From assembly GCF_014083985.1 (NCBI RefSeq), contig NZ_CP046907.1:4750501-4814500 (forward strand): 64,000 bases of DNA, read 5' to 3'. The DNA comes from Streptomyces sp. SCUT-3 (GTDB lineage: Bacteria; Actinomycetota; Actinomycetes; Streptomycetales; Streptomycetaceae). The notes under the pieces are model-generated. The model was given only the letters and a program-made list of their open reading frames with translations. It was not told the DNA's origin and did no database searches. Below are positions 55,965 through 64,000 of this stretch, piece by piece (position 1 is the first letter of the stretch; the number at the start of each line of letters is the position of its first letter). A program made the position numbers and the translations under genes.

Positions 55965-56859
55965 CCCCGCGATGCTCGCGGAACTCGCCCTGGGCGAGCC
56001 GTCCGCCGAGGAGGCCGTCCGGGCACGGCAGCACGTGCGCGAGTGCGAGCGGTGCGCCGCCGAACTCGAGGCGCTGGAACGCGTCGTGAGCGCGGCGCGC
56101 GACGCCTCGCCCGCCGACGCCCCCGTGGCCCCGCCCGCCGGCGTGTGGGAGGCCGTGGCCGCCGAGCTCGGCCTGGGGAAGGGACGGGAGGAGGAGGCCG
56201 CGGACGCCGCCCCGGCCGCCCGGCCAGGGACGGAACCGCGGATCCCACAGCCCCAGCCGGAGCCGCAGCCCTCGGAGTCAGTCGCGGCCGGCCCGGTCCC
56301 CCGGGTCCGGCCCGCGGGCCGGACCCGGGGGACCGGGCACGTGCCCGGCCCGGCCGGCGGACCGCAGCAGGCCCCCGCGGCGCCGCTCCGGCTCCCGGCG
56401 CAGGCCCGCCAGCCCCGGACCCGGCGCTCCGCGCTCCTGCTGGCCGCGGTCGCCCTGGCGGTCGGGGCCGCGCTGGGCAGCAGCGCCACCTGGTGGGCGA
56501 CGGGCCGGGACACCGCCGTCGTCGCGGCCGGGGAGCGGTCGGTCCTCGGCCCCCTCGCCGTGAAACGCGCCGAGGGGACCGCGCAGGTGGCCGACCGCGA
56601 GGGCGGCGCCCGGCTGCTGAGGATCTCGGTCGACGGACTCCCGCCCACCAAGGGCTACTTCGAGGTGTGGCTGATGGACCGCTCGCACACCAGGCTCGTC
56701 TCCCTCGGCACCCTGGGGCCCGACGGGTCGGCCGTCCTGCCGCTGCCGGACAACGTGGACTTCGCCGAGTACACCCTGGTGGACGTCTCGGACCAGCCCT
56801 TCAACGGCAGCCCGGAGCACTCCGGCAGGAGCGTGGTGCGCGGCCCGCTGCGCCTGTAG
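55951..56859 (+). CDS. RskA-type anti-sigma factor
   Basis: A 302-aa anti-sigma factor. Residues 1-50 hold a zinc-binding motif ([19 protein letters not shown], HxxxCxxC), the sigma-binding part; a Pro/Arg/Gln linker (about 70-145) contains a perfect 48-bp DNA palindrome; a membrane helix (about 150-175) leads to an extracytoplasmic RskA C-terminal domain ([32 protein letters not shown]). Overlaps the sigma gene by 14 nt. Such pairs are typically released by regulated proteolysis. Confidence 0.88.
   Translation: MEHTDPAMLAELALGEPSAEEAVRARQHVRECERCAAELEALERVVSAARDASPADAPVAPPAGVWEAVAAELGLGKGREEEAADAAPAARPGTEPRIPQPQPEPQPSESVAAGPVPRVRPAGRTRGTGHVPGPAGGPQQAPAAPLRLPAQARQPRTRRSALLLAAVALAVGAALGSSATWWATGRDTAVVAAGERSVLGPLAVKRAEGTAQVADREGGARLLRISVDGLPPTKGYFEVWLMDRSHTRLVSLGTLGPDGSAVLPLPDNVDFAEYTLVDVSDQPFNGSPEHSGRSVVRGPLRL
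56291..56338. repeat. perfect 48-bp palindrome inside the anti-sigma gene
   Basis: Arms 56291-56314 and 56315-56338 are exact complements with no loop; core GGCCCGCGGGCC. It encodes the linker [13 protein letters not shown]. Read as mRNA it could form a very stable hairpin; as DNA, a cruciform. Confidence 0.92.
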
Positions 56860-56897
56860 GGCACGGCGGGCCGCAGCACGCACCGGGTCGGGGGGCG

Positions 56898-57530
56898 TCA
56901 GATGCCGAGGTCGGCGTCGAGGAGGCGGGCCACCGCGTCCTTGTCGCCCCTGGTCTCCACCCGGGCCTCGGAGGTGCGGCCGAAGGCGAACAGGACCAGC
57001 TCGCCCGGCTCGCCGGTGACCGTGACCACCGGGGCGCCGCGGTGGGCCACGGCGGTCCGCCCGTCGGGGCGGCGCAGCACCAGGCCCACCGGGGACTTGC
57101 GGCCCAGCACCCGGGCCATCCTCTCCAGGCGCGTCCACAGCGCGTCGGCGAGGACCGGGTCCGGTTCGCGCGGGGTCCAGCCGGGCCGGGCCCGCCGCAC
57201 GTCCTCGGCGTGGACGTAGAACTCCACCGTGTTCGCGGCCTCGTCCACCTGCTTGAGGGCGTACGGGGAGAAGCGGGGCGGGCCGGTGCGGATCAGCCGC
57301 AGCAGCTCGTCGTAGGGCTTGGCCGCGAACTCCTTCTGCACCCGTTCCAGACGGGCGGCCAGGGCTGGGATCACCAGGCCGCCCGCCGCGTCGGCGCGGC
57401 GTTCGCGCACCACGAGGTGGGCGGCCAGGTCCCGGGTGGTCCAGCCCTCGCACAGCGTGGGCGCGTCCGGACCCGCACCCTCCAGGAGATCGGCCAGCAG
57501 CAGACGTTCGCGTCGGGCATGAGTCGACAT
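56898..57530 (-). CDS. TIGR03085-type (maleylpyruvate isomerase N-terminal) protein
   Basis: A 210-aa cytoplasmic protein of the mycothiol-dependent DinB-like group. [49 protein letters not shown] is the typical N-terminus with the metal-binding His in [24 protein letters not shown] supplies a second His. The C-terminal domain (about 140-210) is the family's beta domain. ATG start [11 protein letters not shown]. Function unknown; 20 bp downstream of the septum-family gene on the same strand. Confidence 0.8.
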   Translation of the reverse strand: MSTHARRERLLLADLLEGAGPDAPTLCEGWTTRDLAAHLVVRERRADAAGGLVIPALAARLERVQKEFAAKPYDELLRLIRTGPPRFSPYALKQVDEAANTVEFYVHAEDVRRARPGWTPREPDPVLADALWTRLERMARVLGRKSPVGLVLRRPDGRTAVAHRGAPVVTVTGEPGELVLFAFGRTSEARVETRGDKDAVARLLDADLGI

Positions 57531-57550
57531 GCCGTCAGCGTACGTCCGTA

Positions 57551-58522
57551 CTAGAGGGGAAGGGGGGAGGTGAGCTTGGGACCGTCCTGCTTGTTGCTCA
57601 GGGTCAGCGCGCACGCGACGTGGTCCTTGCCGCTGAGCTCGTAGGTGAGGAGCCTCGGGGAGATCACGTACGAGTAGTAGGTGCGGCCGTCCGTCAGCTT
57701 GTCGACGGTCGCCCGGGCGACCGGGTCGCACAGTTCGAACGCCTTGTCCTGCAGTTCGTCCTCGGTGTCGAACGAGCCGGTGAGCGTCTTGGTGCCGACC
57801 ACCTCGCCGTCGTGGGAGGAGCCGCAGGGGACCTTCTCGATCTCGCTCACGCCGCTGTCCAGCGACGGGTCGTCGAAGCAGTCGCCGGTGTCGAGCCGGA
57901 TGTAGGGCAGGTAGCTCTCGGAGGCCCCGGGCGTGGGCAGGGAGGTCGGCCAGTCGTCCGGGCTGCTCGCCTCCGGCGACGGCCCGTCCGTGGGCAGGCC
58001 GGTCTCCGAGGCCGACGCGCTCGGGGCGACGACCGGGTCGGGATCCTCCTCGGAGCCACCCACCAGCAGCAGGCCGCCGACGATCACCGCCAGCACCACC
58101 ACCACGCCGATGACGACCGCCGCGGCCTTGGCGCCCCCACCGCCCCCGCCCCCGCCGCCGGGCGGCGGCCCCTGCGGCGGCCAGGGCCCGCCGGGCGGCA
58201 CGCCCTGTCCGTAGCCGCCCTGGTTGTATCCGCCCTGTCCGTATCCGCCCTGGTTGTCGTAGCCCCCGGGGCCGCCTTGGCCGCCGTGGGCACCCTGCCC
58301 GCCGTATCCGCCGGGCGGCGCCCCGTACCCGCCGGGCGCCCCGTACCCGCCGGGGTCCGCGGGGGCGGGCGGCCCGCCGGGACCGGGGTAGCCGTAGCCG
58401 CCGGGCGGGGGCGCGCCGGCGGGACCGCCGACGGCGGGCGGTCCGAAACCCTGGGGAGGCCCGAAGCCCCCGCCCTGCTGCGGAGGCTGGCCCTGGTCCG
58501 GTGGCGGCGGAGGAACGCTCAT
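57551..58522 (-). CDS. septum-formation-family protein, Gly/Pro/Tyr-rich
   Basis: A 323-aa membrane protein. The first 130 residues are a low-complexity Gly/Pro/Tyr/Gln region with repeats such as [17 protein letters not shown] and [18 protein letters not shown]; one membrane helix (about 132-155); then a Ser/Pro stalk and an extracytoplasmic domain (about 205-323) with LDTGDCFDD...[13 protein letters not shown]...CALTLSN, the septum-formation (PF13845-like) pattern with four conserved Cys. Such repeats often drive phase-like or multivalent contacts. ATG 58522. Confidence 0.8.
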   Translation of the reverse strand: MSVPPPPPDQGQPPQQGGGFGPPQGFGPPAVGGPAGAPPPGGYGYPGPGGPPAPADPGGYGAPGGYGAPPGGYGGQGAHGGQGGPGGYDNQGGYGQGGYNQGGYGQGVPPGGPWPPQGPPPGGGGGGGGGAKAAAVVIGVVVVLAVIVGGLLLVGGSEEDPDPVVAPSASASETGLPTDGPSPEASSPDDWPTSLPTPGASESYLPYIRLDTGDCFDDPSLDSGVSEIEKVPCGSSHDGEVVGTKTLTGSFDTEDELQDKAFELCDPVARATVDKLTDGRTYYSYVISPRLLTYELSGKDHVACALTLSNKQDGPKLTSPLPL

Positions 58523-58642
58523 AGCCCGAAAGCATGCCCCATCCGGCCGACAGCGGGATCCCCGGGCGGTCCCCGCGCGCACTACTGTGACCGAACGCTG
58601 ACACACGGGAACCGCCCGTCCGGGAGCGGCCCGCCGACCGGG

Positions 58643-58648
58643 CACAAT
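58643..58648 (+). promoter_or_regulatory. -10-like CACAAT before hisI
   Basis: CACAAT, 6 nt before the ATG of hisI, consistent with a leaderless start. Confidence 0.45.
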
Positions 58649-58654
58649 GGCTGC

Positions 58655-59020
58655 ATGTCCGTACCCGCACGCCCCTCCGGTCTCGACCCCGCCGTCGCCT
58701 CCCGCCTCAAGCGGAACGCCGACGGCCTCTTCCCCGCCGTCGCCCAGCAGTACGACACCGGGGAGGTGCTCATGCTCGGCTGGATGGACGACGAGGCCCT
58801 GCACCGCACCCTCACCACCGGCCGCTGCACCTACTGGAGCCGCAGCCGCAACGAGTACTGGGTCAAGGGGGACACCTCCGGCCACGTGCAGCTGGTGAAG
58901 TCGGTCGCCCTGGACTGCGACGGCGACACCGTCCTGGTCAAGGTCGACCAGACCGGCGCAGCCTGCCACACCGGCGACCGCACCTGCTTCGACGCCGACG
59001 TCCTCCCACTCGGCCGCTGA
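58655..59020 (+). CDS. hisI: phosphoribosyl-AMP cyclohydrolase
   Basis: Histidine pathway enzyme opening the adenine ring of PR-AMP, 121 aa, cyclohydrolase domain only, so PR-ATP pyrophosphatase (hisE) is separate and outside this window. Motifs: [45 protein letters not shown] and the zinc/magnesium ligands in [28 protein letters not shown]. The first codons [21 protein letters not shown] are typical. Separate from the main his operon. Confidence 0.96.
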   Translation: MSVPARPSGLDPAVASRLKRNADGLFPAVAQQYDTGEVLMLGWMDDEALHRTLTTGRCTYWSRSRNEYWVKGDTSGHVQLVKSVALDCDGDTVLVKVDQTGAACHTGDRTCFDADVLPLGR

Positions 59021-59044
59021 CCGTCCGGCCGCCGGCCGCCCGGG

Positions 59045-59103
59045 GGCCGAGTGCCCGGGGGCCGGCCGTCCGGCGGCCGAGTGCCCGGGGCCGTCCGGCG
59101 GCC
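59045..59103 (+). repeat. direct repeats between hisI and trpE
   Basis: GGCCGAGTGCCCGGGG occurs at 59045-59060 and 59075-59090, and CCGTCCGGCGGCC twice nearby (59066-59078, 59091-59103). GC-rich, non-coding; might also form hairpins ending the hisI transcript. Confidence 0.7.
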
Positions 59104-59135
59104 GGACAGCACCCGGCGAACCGGCCCGGAGGGCC

Positions 59136-59141
59136 TAAGCT
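59136..59141 (+). promoter_or_regulatory. -10 element of trpE
   Basis: TAAGCT, 8 nt before ATG 59150. A leaderless start is likely, which leaves no room for a leader-peptide attenuator. Confidence 0.5.
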
Positions 59142-59149
59142 GTGCGCCC

Positions 59150-60667
59150 ATGAGCACGGGCACCGTCATCCCCGACCTGCAGACCTTCCGCACGCTCGCC
59201 CGCGACCGCCGGGTCGTCCCGGTCACCCGGCGGTTCCTGGCGGACGGCGACACCCCGGTCGGCCTCTACCGCAAACTCGCGGCCGAGCGCCCCGGCACCT
59301 TCCTGCTGGAGTCGGCGGAGAACGGGCGCACCTGGTCCCGCTACTCCTTCGTCGGCGTCCGCAGCGCCGCCACCCTCACCGAGGACGGCGGACAGGCCCG
59401 CTGGCTGGGCACGCCCCCCGTCGGCGTCCCCACCGACGGCGACCCGCTGCAGGCCCTGCGCGCCACCCTCCAGGCCCTGCACACCCCCCGCGACCTGCAC
59501 GCCGGCGGCACACTCCCGCCGTTCACCGGCGGCATGGTCGGCTACCTGGGCTACGACGTCGTCCGCCGCCTGGAGAAGGTCGGCGACAGCGCCGAGGACG
59601 ACCTGCGCCTGCCCGAGCTGACCATGCTCCTGGCCACCGACCTCGCGGTGCTCGACCACCGGGACGGCACGGTCCTGCTGATCGCCAACGCGATCAACCA
59701 CGACGCCCAGGACACCGGCGTCGACGAGGCGTACGCCGACGCCGTCGCCCGCCTGGACGCGATGGCCGCCGACCTGGCCCGCCCCACCGACGCCCGCCCC
59801 GCGGCACTGAGCCCCTCCGACGCCCCGGAGTTCACCGCCCGCTGGGGCGGGAAGGCGTACCAGGACGCGGTGGAGGAGATCAAGGAGCGGATCAGGGCGG
59901 GCGAGGCGTTCCAGGTCGTCCCCTCGCAGCGCTTCGAGGCCCCCTGCCCCGCCCCCGCGCTCGACGTCTACCGGGTGCTGCGGGCCACCAACCCCAGCCC
60001 CTACATGTACCTGTTCCGGTTCGACGGCTTCGACGTCGTCGGCTCCAGCCCCGAGGCGCTGGTCAAGGTCGAGGACGGCCGGGCGATGCTGCACCCCATC
60101 GCCGGCACCCGGCCGCGCGGCCTCACCCCGCAGCACGACGCCGACCTGGCCGCCGAACTCCTCGCCGACCCCAAGGAGCGCGCCGAGCACCTGATGCTCG
60201 TCGACCTCGGCCGCAACGACCTGGGCCGGGTCTGCGAGCCCGGCAGCGTCGAGGTCGTGGACTTCATGTCGGTCGAGCGCTACAGCCACGTCATGCACAT
60301 CGTCTCCACGGTCACCGGCCGCATCGCCCCGGGGCGCACCGCGTTCGACGTGCTCACCGCCTGCTTCCCGGCCGGCACCCTCTCCGGCGCGCCCAAGCCG
60401 CGCGCCCTGCAGATCATCGAGGAGCTCGAACCCGTCCGCCGCGGCCTGTACGGGGGCTGCGTCGGCTACCTGGACTTCGCCGGGGACTCCGACACCGCCA
60501 TCGCCATCCGCACCGCGCTGCTGCGCGACGGGACGGCGTACGTCCAGGCCGGCGCGGGGGTCGTCGCCGACTCCGACCCGGTGGCCGAGGACACCGAGTG
60601 CCGCAACAAGGCCACCGCCGTCCTGCGCGCCGTGGCCACGGCGAGCGCTCTCGAACCGCTGCGCTGA
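59150..60667 (+). CDS. trpE: anthranilate synthase component I
   Basis: Chorismate-utilising enzyme for the first step of tryptophan synthesis, 505 aa. The N-terminal regulatory domain contains [19 protein letters not shown] (the tryptophan site, LLES). The catalytic domain has [86 protein letters not shown] and [25 protein letters not shown]. Needs a glutaminase subunit (trpG), not in this window. Confidence 0.97.
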   Translation: MSTGTVIPDLQTFRTLARDRRVVPVTRRFLADGDTPVGLYRKLAAERPGTFLLESAENGRTWSRYSFVGVRSAATLTEDGGQARWLGTPPVGVPTDGDPLQALRATLQALHTPRDLHAGGTLPPFTGGMVGYLGYDVVRRLEKVGDSAEDDLRLPELTMLLATDLAVLDHRDGTVLLIANAINHDAQDTGVDEAYADAVARLDAMAADLARPTDARPAALSPSDAPEFTARWGGKAYQDAVEEIKERIRAGEAFQVVPSQRFEAPCPAPALDVYRVLRATNPSPYMYLFRFDGFDVVGSSPEALVKVEDGRAMLHPIAGTRPRGLTPQHDADLAAELLADPKERAEHLMLVDLGRNDLGRVCEPGSVEVVDFMSVERYSHVMHIVSTVTGRIAPGRTAFDVLTACFPAGTLSGAPKPRALQIIEELEPVRRGLYGGCVGYLDFAGDSDTAIAIRTALLRDGTAYVQAGAGVVADSDPVAEDTECRNKATAVLRAVATASALEPLR

Positions 60668-60770
60668 CCGGGGACCGGCCGGACCGGACCAGAGCGGGCC
60701 GGTGCGGGCCGGTGCGGGCGGTGCGTCCGGTGCGGGCGGGGGCGGGTGGGAGCCGGCCGCCCGGCTGGGC

Positions 60771-60776
60771 GATAGT
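60771..60776 (+). promoter_or_regulatory. -10-like GATAGT before the Trp-associated membrane gene
   Basis: GATAGT, 6 nt before GTG 60783; possible leaderless start. Confidence 0.4.
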
Positions 60777-60782
60777 GGGGGT

Positions 60783-61529
60783 GTGAGTGCCGCTCCCGAA
60801 CCCCGTCCCGCCGACGGGACCCCTGCAGGGGCCCCCGCCGAGTCCGCCGCCGACACCGGCCCCGCCGCCGGAGACCCCGCCGCCGGAGACCCCGCCGCCG
60901 GGCCCCCGTCCGCGACCGCCCGGGCCGGCCGGGCCGGGCGCCGCAGCCTGGCGGCCGCCTGGGCGCTGGGCGTCGCCGGGGCCGCGCTCGCCTTCTTCGC
61001 CGCGGGCCGGACCTGGGCCGAGGGCACGGTGGCCCTGGCCACCGGGAGCACGCGGGTCGCCGTCGAGGGGCAGGACGTGACCGCGGTGCCCTCGGCCATG
61101 GCGCTCGTCGGCCTCGCCGCGCTGGTCGCCGTCATGGCCACCCGGCGGGCCGGCCGCCTCCTGGTCTCCGCGCTCCTCGCGTTCGCCGGCGCCGCGGCCC
61201 TCGTCACCGCCCTGCTCGGCGCCGGTGACACCGCGGCCCTGGAGGCGGAGGCCGCCCGGGCCGCGGGCCTGACCGCCGTCGAGGTCACCGCCGTCGCCCG
61301 CACCGCCTGGCCGTGGGCCGCCGCGGCCGGCGGTGCCCTGCTGCTCGCGGCCGGCCTGCTGGCCGTGCTGCGCGGCCGCCTGTGGCCGGGCATGTCCAGC
61401 CGCTACGACGCCCCCGGCGCCGCCGGGGCGAAGGCGCGCCGCGGCTTTGCCGCCGTCGTGGACCCCGAGCGGCCCGAGGACGTCTGGAAGGCACTGGACC
61501 GCGGCGAGGACCCCACCGACACGGCCTGA
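60783..61529 (+). CDS. Trp biosynthesis-associated membrane protein (TIGR02234)
   Basis: A 248-aa membrane protein of the family found beside trp genes in actinobacteria. A Pro/Ala-rich cytoplasmic N-terminus (1-50; AAGDPAAGDPAAGP) precedes four hydrophobic helices (about 58-75, 104-120, 127-147, 178-200) and a C-terminal tail with DPERPEDVWKALDRGEDPT, the conserved LWKALDAGxDPT-type ending. GTG start from promoter spacing. Role in tryptophan metabolism unknown. Confidence 0.88.
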   Translation: MSAAPEPRPADGTPAGAPAESAADTGPAAGDPAAGDPAAGPPSATARAGRAGRRSLAAAWALGVAGAALAFFAAGRTWAEGTVALATGSTRVAVEGQDVTAVPSAMALVGLAALVAVMATRRAGRLLVSALLAFAGAAALVTALLGAGDTAALEAEAARAAGLTAVEVTAVARTAWPWAAAAGGALLLAAGLLAVLRGRLWPGMSSRYDAPGAAGAKARRGFAAVVDPERPEDVWKALDRGEDPTDTA

Positions 61530-61619
61530 GACCCCCTGTCGTACTCCTGCGGGGCGGTCGGCGACAATGGGCCGTGACAGCCCGCCGGGCATCATGAGCA
61601 CTGAACTTGGGAGCTATTC

Positions 61620-61832
61620 ATGGCCGGAAACAACCACGGACACACCACTGCCGCCTGGACCGGTGTGACCATCTGCTTCATCGGCTTCCTCGTCGCGGGT
61701 GCCGCCGTGGTGATCGCGCAGCCGATGCTGATGTGGGTCGGTGTGGCCGTCTGCCTGCTCGGCGGTGTCGTGGGCAAGGCGATGTCGATGGCGGGCCTGG
61801 GCCAGCCGCACGAGGCCCGGAAGAAGAGCTGA
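61620..61832 (+). CDS. HGxxPAAW-type small membrane protein
   Basis: A 70-aa protein, MAGNNHGHTTAAWTGVTICFIGFLVAGAAVVIAQPMLMWVGVAVCLLGGVV, with two helices. The NHGHTTAAW start is a variant of the HGxxPAAW signature, with Thr in the usual Pro position. Basic tail (EARKKS). Located between the Trp-associated membrane gene and DUF2752, the same order as in other streptomycetes. Function unknown. Confidence 0.85.
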   Translation: MAGNNHGHTTAAWTGVTICFIGFLVAGAAVVIAQPMLMWVGVAVCLLGGVVGKAMSMAGLGQPHEARKKS

Positions 61833-61938
61833 ATCAGGGAGCACCGCGCCGTGGTGCGCCCGCGCCCGAGGCGGCGCGGCGCCGGGGAGTCCTCCCCGGA
61901 CGCTGCGCCGTCGCCCGTCCCCGGGGGAGAATCCGAGC

Positions 61939-62394
61939 GTGACCCACACCACTGAGACCACCGGCCCCGCCGCCGCACCCGCTCCGGGCGCGGGACGCGG
62001 CCCCGCCCGCCGCCTGCTCGCGCCCGCCGCGACACTGGCCGGCGTGGCCGCCGCGTTCGCCTACGTCGCGGCCGTGGACCCCAACCAGCCCGGCCACTAC
62101 CCCGGCTGCCCCCTGCTGGAACTGACCGGCATCTACTGCCCCGGCTGCGGGGGGCTGCGCAGCGCCCACGCCTTCGCCCACGGGGACCTCCCGGCCGCCT
62201 TCGGCGCCAACGCCGTCGCGGTCGTCGGCTACTTCCTGTTCGCCGCGCTGTGGTCGGTGTGGGTCTGGCGGGCCGCGCGCGGACGCACCTTCGCCCTCGC
62301 GCTGCGGCCCGCGCACTGGTGGGCGGTCGGGACCGTGGTGCTGGTCTTCAGCGTGGTCCGGAACCTGCCGTTCGGGTCGGCCCTGGCACCGTGA
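61939..62394 (+). CDS. DUF2752 membrane protein
   Basis: A 151-aa protein with three hydrophobic helices (about 28-45, 95-115, 128-142) and the DUF2752 motif CPLLELTGIYCPGCGGLRSAHAFAHGDLPAAFGANAV (about 58-95). The CPxCGGxR element looks like a small metal- or disulfide-forming site, possibly membrane-embedded. GTG start with both GGGGGAGA 8 nt and GAGAAT 6 nt upstream, so leadered or leaderless. Function unknown. Confidence 0.87.
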   Translation: MTHTTETTGPAAAPAPGAGRGPARRLLAPAATLAGVAAAFAYVAAVDPNQPGHYPGCPLLELTGIYCPGCGGLRSAHAFAHGDLPAAFGANAVAVVGYFLFAALWSVWVWRAARGRTFALALRPAHWWAVGTVVLVFSVVRNLPFGSALAP

Positions 62395-62526
62395 CGACCG
62401 CCGCCGCGGCAGCTTCTGTCCAGCTTGTGGGACCGTGCGCCGCTGAATGATGGGTGTGCGCGGTTCGCCGGATACCATCGGCGGTGCCTGCGCTTTCCCG
62501 CCACTTTGCCGACAGGAGGAGCCCGC

Positions 62527-63336
62527 GTGAGTGTGCTCGACGAGATCATCGACGGAGTCCGTGCCGACCTCGCCGAGCGACAGGCGCGCGTCTCCCTCGA
62601 GGAGCTCAAGGAGCGGGCCGCCAAGGCTCCCCGGGCCAAGGACGGCGTGGCCGCCCTGCGCGGTGACAGCGTCAAGGTGATCTGCGAGGTCAAGCGGTCC
62701 AGCCCCTCCAAGGGCGCGCTGGCCGCGATCGCCGACCCGGCGGGCCTGGCAGCGGACTACGAGGCGGGCGGCGCGGCCGTCATCAGCGTTCTCACCGAGC
62801 AGCGCCGCTTCGGGGGGTCGCTCGCCGACCTGGAGGCGGTGCGCGCCAAGGTCGACATCCCCGTCCTGCGCAAGGACTTCGTCGTCACCTCCTACCAGCT
62901 GTGGGAGGCCCGCGCGTACGGCGCCGACCTGGTCCTGCTGATCGTCGCCGCGCTCGGGCAGGAGGCCCTGGTCTCGCTGATCGAGCGCGCCCGGTCGATC
63001 GGTCTCACCCCCCTCGTCGAGGTGCACGACGAGGAGGAGGCGGAGCGGGCCGTCGCCGCCGGGGCGCGGATCATCGGCGTCAACGCCCGCAACCTCAAGA
63101 CCCTCGAGGTGGACCGCGGCAACTTCGCCCGGGTGGCCCCCGAGATCCCGGACGGCATCGTCAAGGTCGCCGAGTCCGGGGTGCGCGGCCCGCACGACCT
63201 GATCGCCTACGCCAACGAGGGCGCCGACGCCGTGCTCGTCGGCGAGTCCCTGGTCACCGGCAGGGACCCCAAGGCCGCCGTGGCCGACCTCGTCGCCGCC
63301 GGCGCCCACCCCGCGCTGCGCCACGGGCGGGGCTGA
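62527..63336 (+). CDS. trpC: indole-3-glycerol-phosphate synthase
   Basis: TIM-barrel enzyme closing the indole ring, 269 aa. [81 protein letters not shown] and [12 protein letters not shown] are the catalytic and phosphate-binding segments. AGGAGG lies 7 nt before the GTG. Followed by trpM and trpB. The 130-bp gap before it probably holds its promoter, which I cannot define. Confidence 0.97.
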   Translation: MSVLDEIIDGVRADLAERQARVSLEELKERAAKAPRAKDGVAALRGDSVKVICEVKRSSPSKGALAAIADPAGLAADYEAGGAAVISVLTEQRRFGGSLADLEAVRAKVDIPVLRKDFVVTSYQLWEARAYGADLVLLIVAALGQEALVSLIERARSIGLTPLVEVHDEEEAERAVAAGARIIGVNARNLKTLEVDRGNFARVAPEIPDGIVKVAESGVRGPHDLIAYANEGADAVLVGESLVTGRDPKAAVADLVAAGAHPALRHGRG

Positions 63337-63346
63337 CCGCACCGCC

Positions 63347-63526
63347 ATGCCCCCGCACGCACCGCTGCCGGCCCCGGCCGCCGGCCTCGCCGCACCGATG
63401 CGCTGTGCGCCGCCGCGCTCCCTGAGGGGATGCCGGGCGCCGGCGCGCCGCGTGCTGGGCCGCCGCGTGCGCTACCACATCGGCTGCGAACCGGGACAGA
63501 TCAACGGGCGGCGATGGCAGGGCTGA
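63347..63526 (+). CDS. trpM: TrpM-like small protein
   Basis: A 59-aa basic protein between trpC and trpB, ATG with GCACCGCC upstream. The C-terminal half [31 protein letters not shown] is the conserved portion of TrpM/TrpX, a small regulator tied to tryptophan synthesis and development in S. coelicolor. The N-terminus ([18 protein letters not shown]) is variable. Ends 94 nt before trpB. Confidence 0.72.
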   Translation: MPPHAPLPAPAAGLAAPMRCAPPRSLRGCRAPARRVLGRRVRYHIGCEPGQINGRRWQG

Positions 63527-63620
63527 GCGCCCCGCGCCGGTTCCCCCGGGCCGCCCGGCCCGGTGGGGACCGGTGAGAACGCCCACGTCACCCGTTCCCT
63601 GTTCACCGGGAGTCAGTTTC

Positions 63621-64000
63621 ATGTCCACCGACTTCTTCCTGCCCGACCCCCTGGGCCTGGTGCCCGACCCCGGGGGCTACTTCGGTGCCTTCGGCGGCAA
63701 GTTCGTGCCCGAGGCCCTGGTCGCCGCGATCGACGAGGTCGCGGTGGAGTACGCCAGGGCCAAGGCCGATCCGGAGTTCGCCGCCGAGCTCAACGACCTG
63801 CTGGTCAACTACACCGGCCGCCCCAGCCCGCTCACCGAGGCGAAGCGGTTCGCCGAGCACGCCGGCGGAGCCCGGGTCTTCCTCAAGCGCGAGGACCTCA
63901 ACCACACCGGCTCGCACAAGATCAACAACGTGCTCGGCCAGGCGCTGCTGACCAAGCGCATCGGCAAGACGCGGGTGATCGCCGAGACCGGCGCCGGGCA
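63621..64000 (+). CDS. trpB: tryptophan synthase beta subunit (3' truncated by window end)
   Basis: PLP-dependent subunit condensing indole with serine. The first 126 residues are visible: [51 protein letters not shown] and the PLP lysine region [43 protein letters not shown] follows CCGGGAG. The gene continues past 64000. Confidence 0.97.
   Translation, partial: MSTDFFLPDPLGLVPDPGGYFGAFGGKFVPEALVAAIDEVAVEYARAKADPEFAAELNDLLVNYTGRPSPLTEAKRFAEHAGGARVFLKREDLNHTGSHKINNVLGQALLTKRIGKTRVIAETGAG

Noticed and set aside
59021-59149. Tryptophan leader peptide/attenuator before trpE
   Set aside because: No short frame rich in TGG codons, and the promoter spacing suggests a leaderless mRNA.
1-64000. tRNA, rRNA, insertion sequences, phage genes or a biosynthetic gene cluster
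   Set aside because: None was recognised by eye; a short tRNA could still be missed without a dedicated scan.

Overview
The window is a high-GC actinobacterial chromosome segment. Gene order and protein families place it in Streptomyces or a very close relative: ftsZ-ylmD-ylmE-sepF-ylmG-divIVA-ileS-lspA-rluD-dnaE-his-trp is the conserved core arrangement of that genus. Many genes start with GTG, stop/start overlaps of the GTGA or ATGA kind are common, and intergenic hairpins are very GC-rich. No rRNA, tRNA, CRISPR array, insertion sequence or prophage was seen; this reads as core chromosome with a few accessory insertions.

Layout. 1-4.8 kb: division and polar-growth genes (ftsZ truncated at the left edge, pgeF, ylmE, sepF, ylmG, divIVA), closed by a perfect 24-bp-stem hairpin. 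4.8-9.6 kb: a DUF1266 gene and ileS on the minus strand, ileS behind a T-box leader. 9.9-14.5 kb: a DksA/TraR-like zinc protein, lspA, rluD, a GNAT acetyltransferase and a CPA1 cation/proton antiporter. 14.5-23.4 kb: a TetR-controlled MMPL/DUF3817 pair, a dihydrofolate-reductase-fold protein, an MscS channel, a dienelactone hydrolase, small unknown genes, a VOC protein, an FBP (EF-G-binding type) protein and a membrane-anchored M15-like protein. 23.4-31.8 kb: a Tat-exported PhoD phosphatase, a DsbA-like thioredoxin, a membrane protein, dnaE and small genes. 32-39.7 kb: a NYN-domain protein and a cellobiose-type uptake cluster (lacI regulator, binding protein, two permeases, GH1 beta-glucosidase) with three identical 14-bp operators. 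39.8-45.9 kb: DUF2567 protein, YbaK deacylase, a frameshifted LON-domain gene and two large uncharacterised proteins. 46-52 kb: his operon (hisD-hisC-hisB-small membrane protein-hisH-priA-ridA-hisF). 52-58.5 kb: an MFS exporter, a DUF4397 surface protein with a class F sortase, an ECF sigma/anti-sigma pair, a TIGR03085-type protein and a septum-formation-family protein. 58.6-64 kb: hisI, trpE, three small membrane proteins, trpC, trpM and the start of trpB, cut by the right edge.

How the genes work together. The his and trp blocks share priA, which in actinomycetes also does the trpF step. Binding protein, permeases and beta-glucosidase form one oligosaccharide uptake and hydrolysis route under a LacI repressor; the ATPase is not encoded here. 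Seven genes (rluD, hisD, the MFS gene, the sigma gene, hisI, trpE and the Trp-associated membrane gene) have a -10-like hexamer 6-8 nt before the start codon, suggesting leaderless mRNAs. The most unusual sequence features are the ultrashort-Stem-I-like T-box before ileS, a perfect 48-bp palindrome inside the anti-sigma gene, the frameshifted LON gene and the repeat expansion in dnaE. I found no wholly new multi-gene system that the sequence alone can establish. The best candidates are the DUF4397-sortase-sigma/anti-sigma group and the membrane genes embedded in the trp block.
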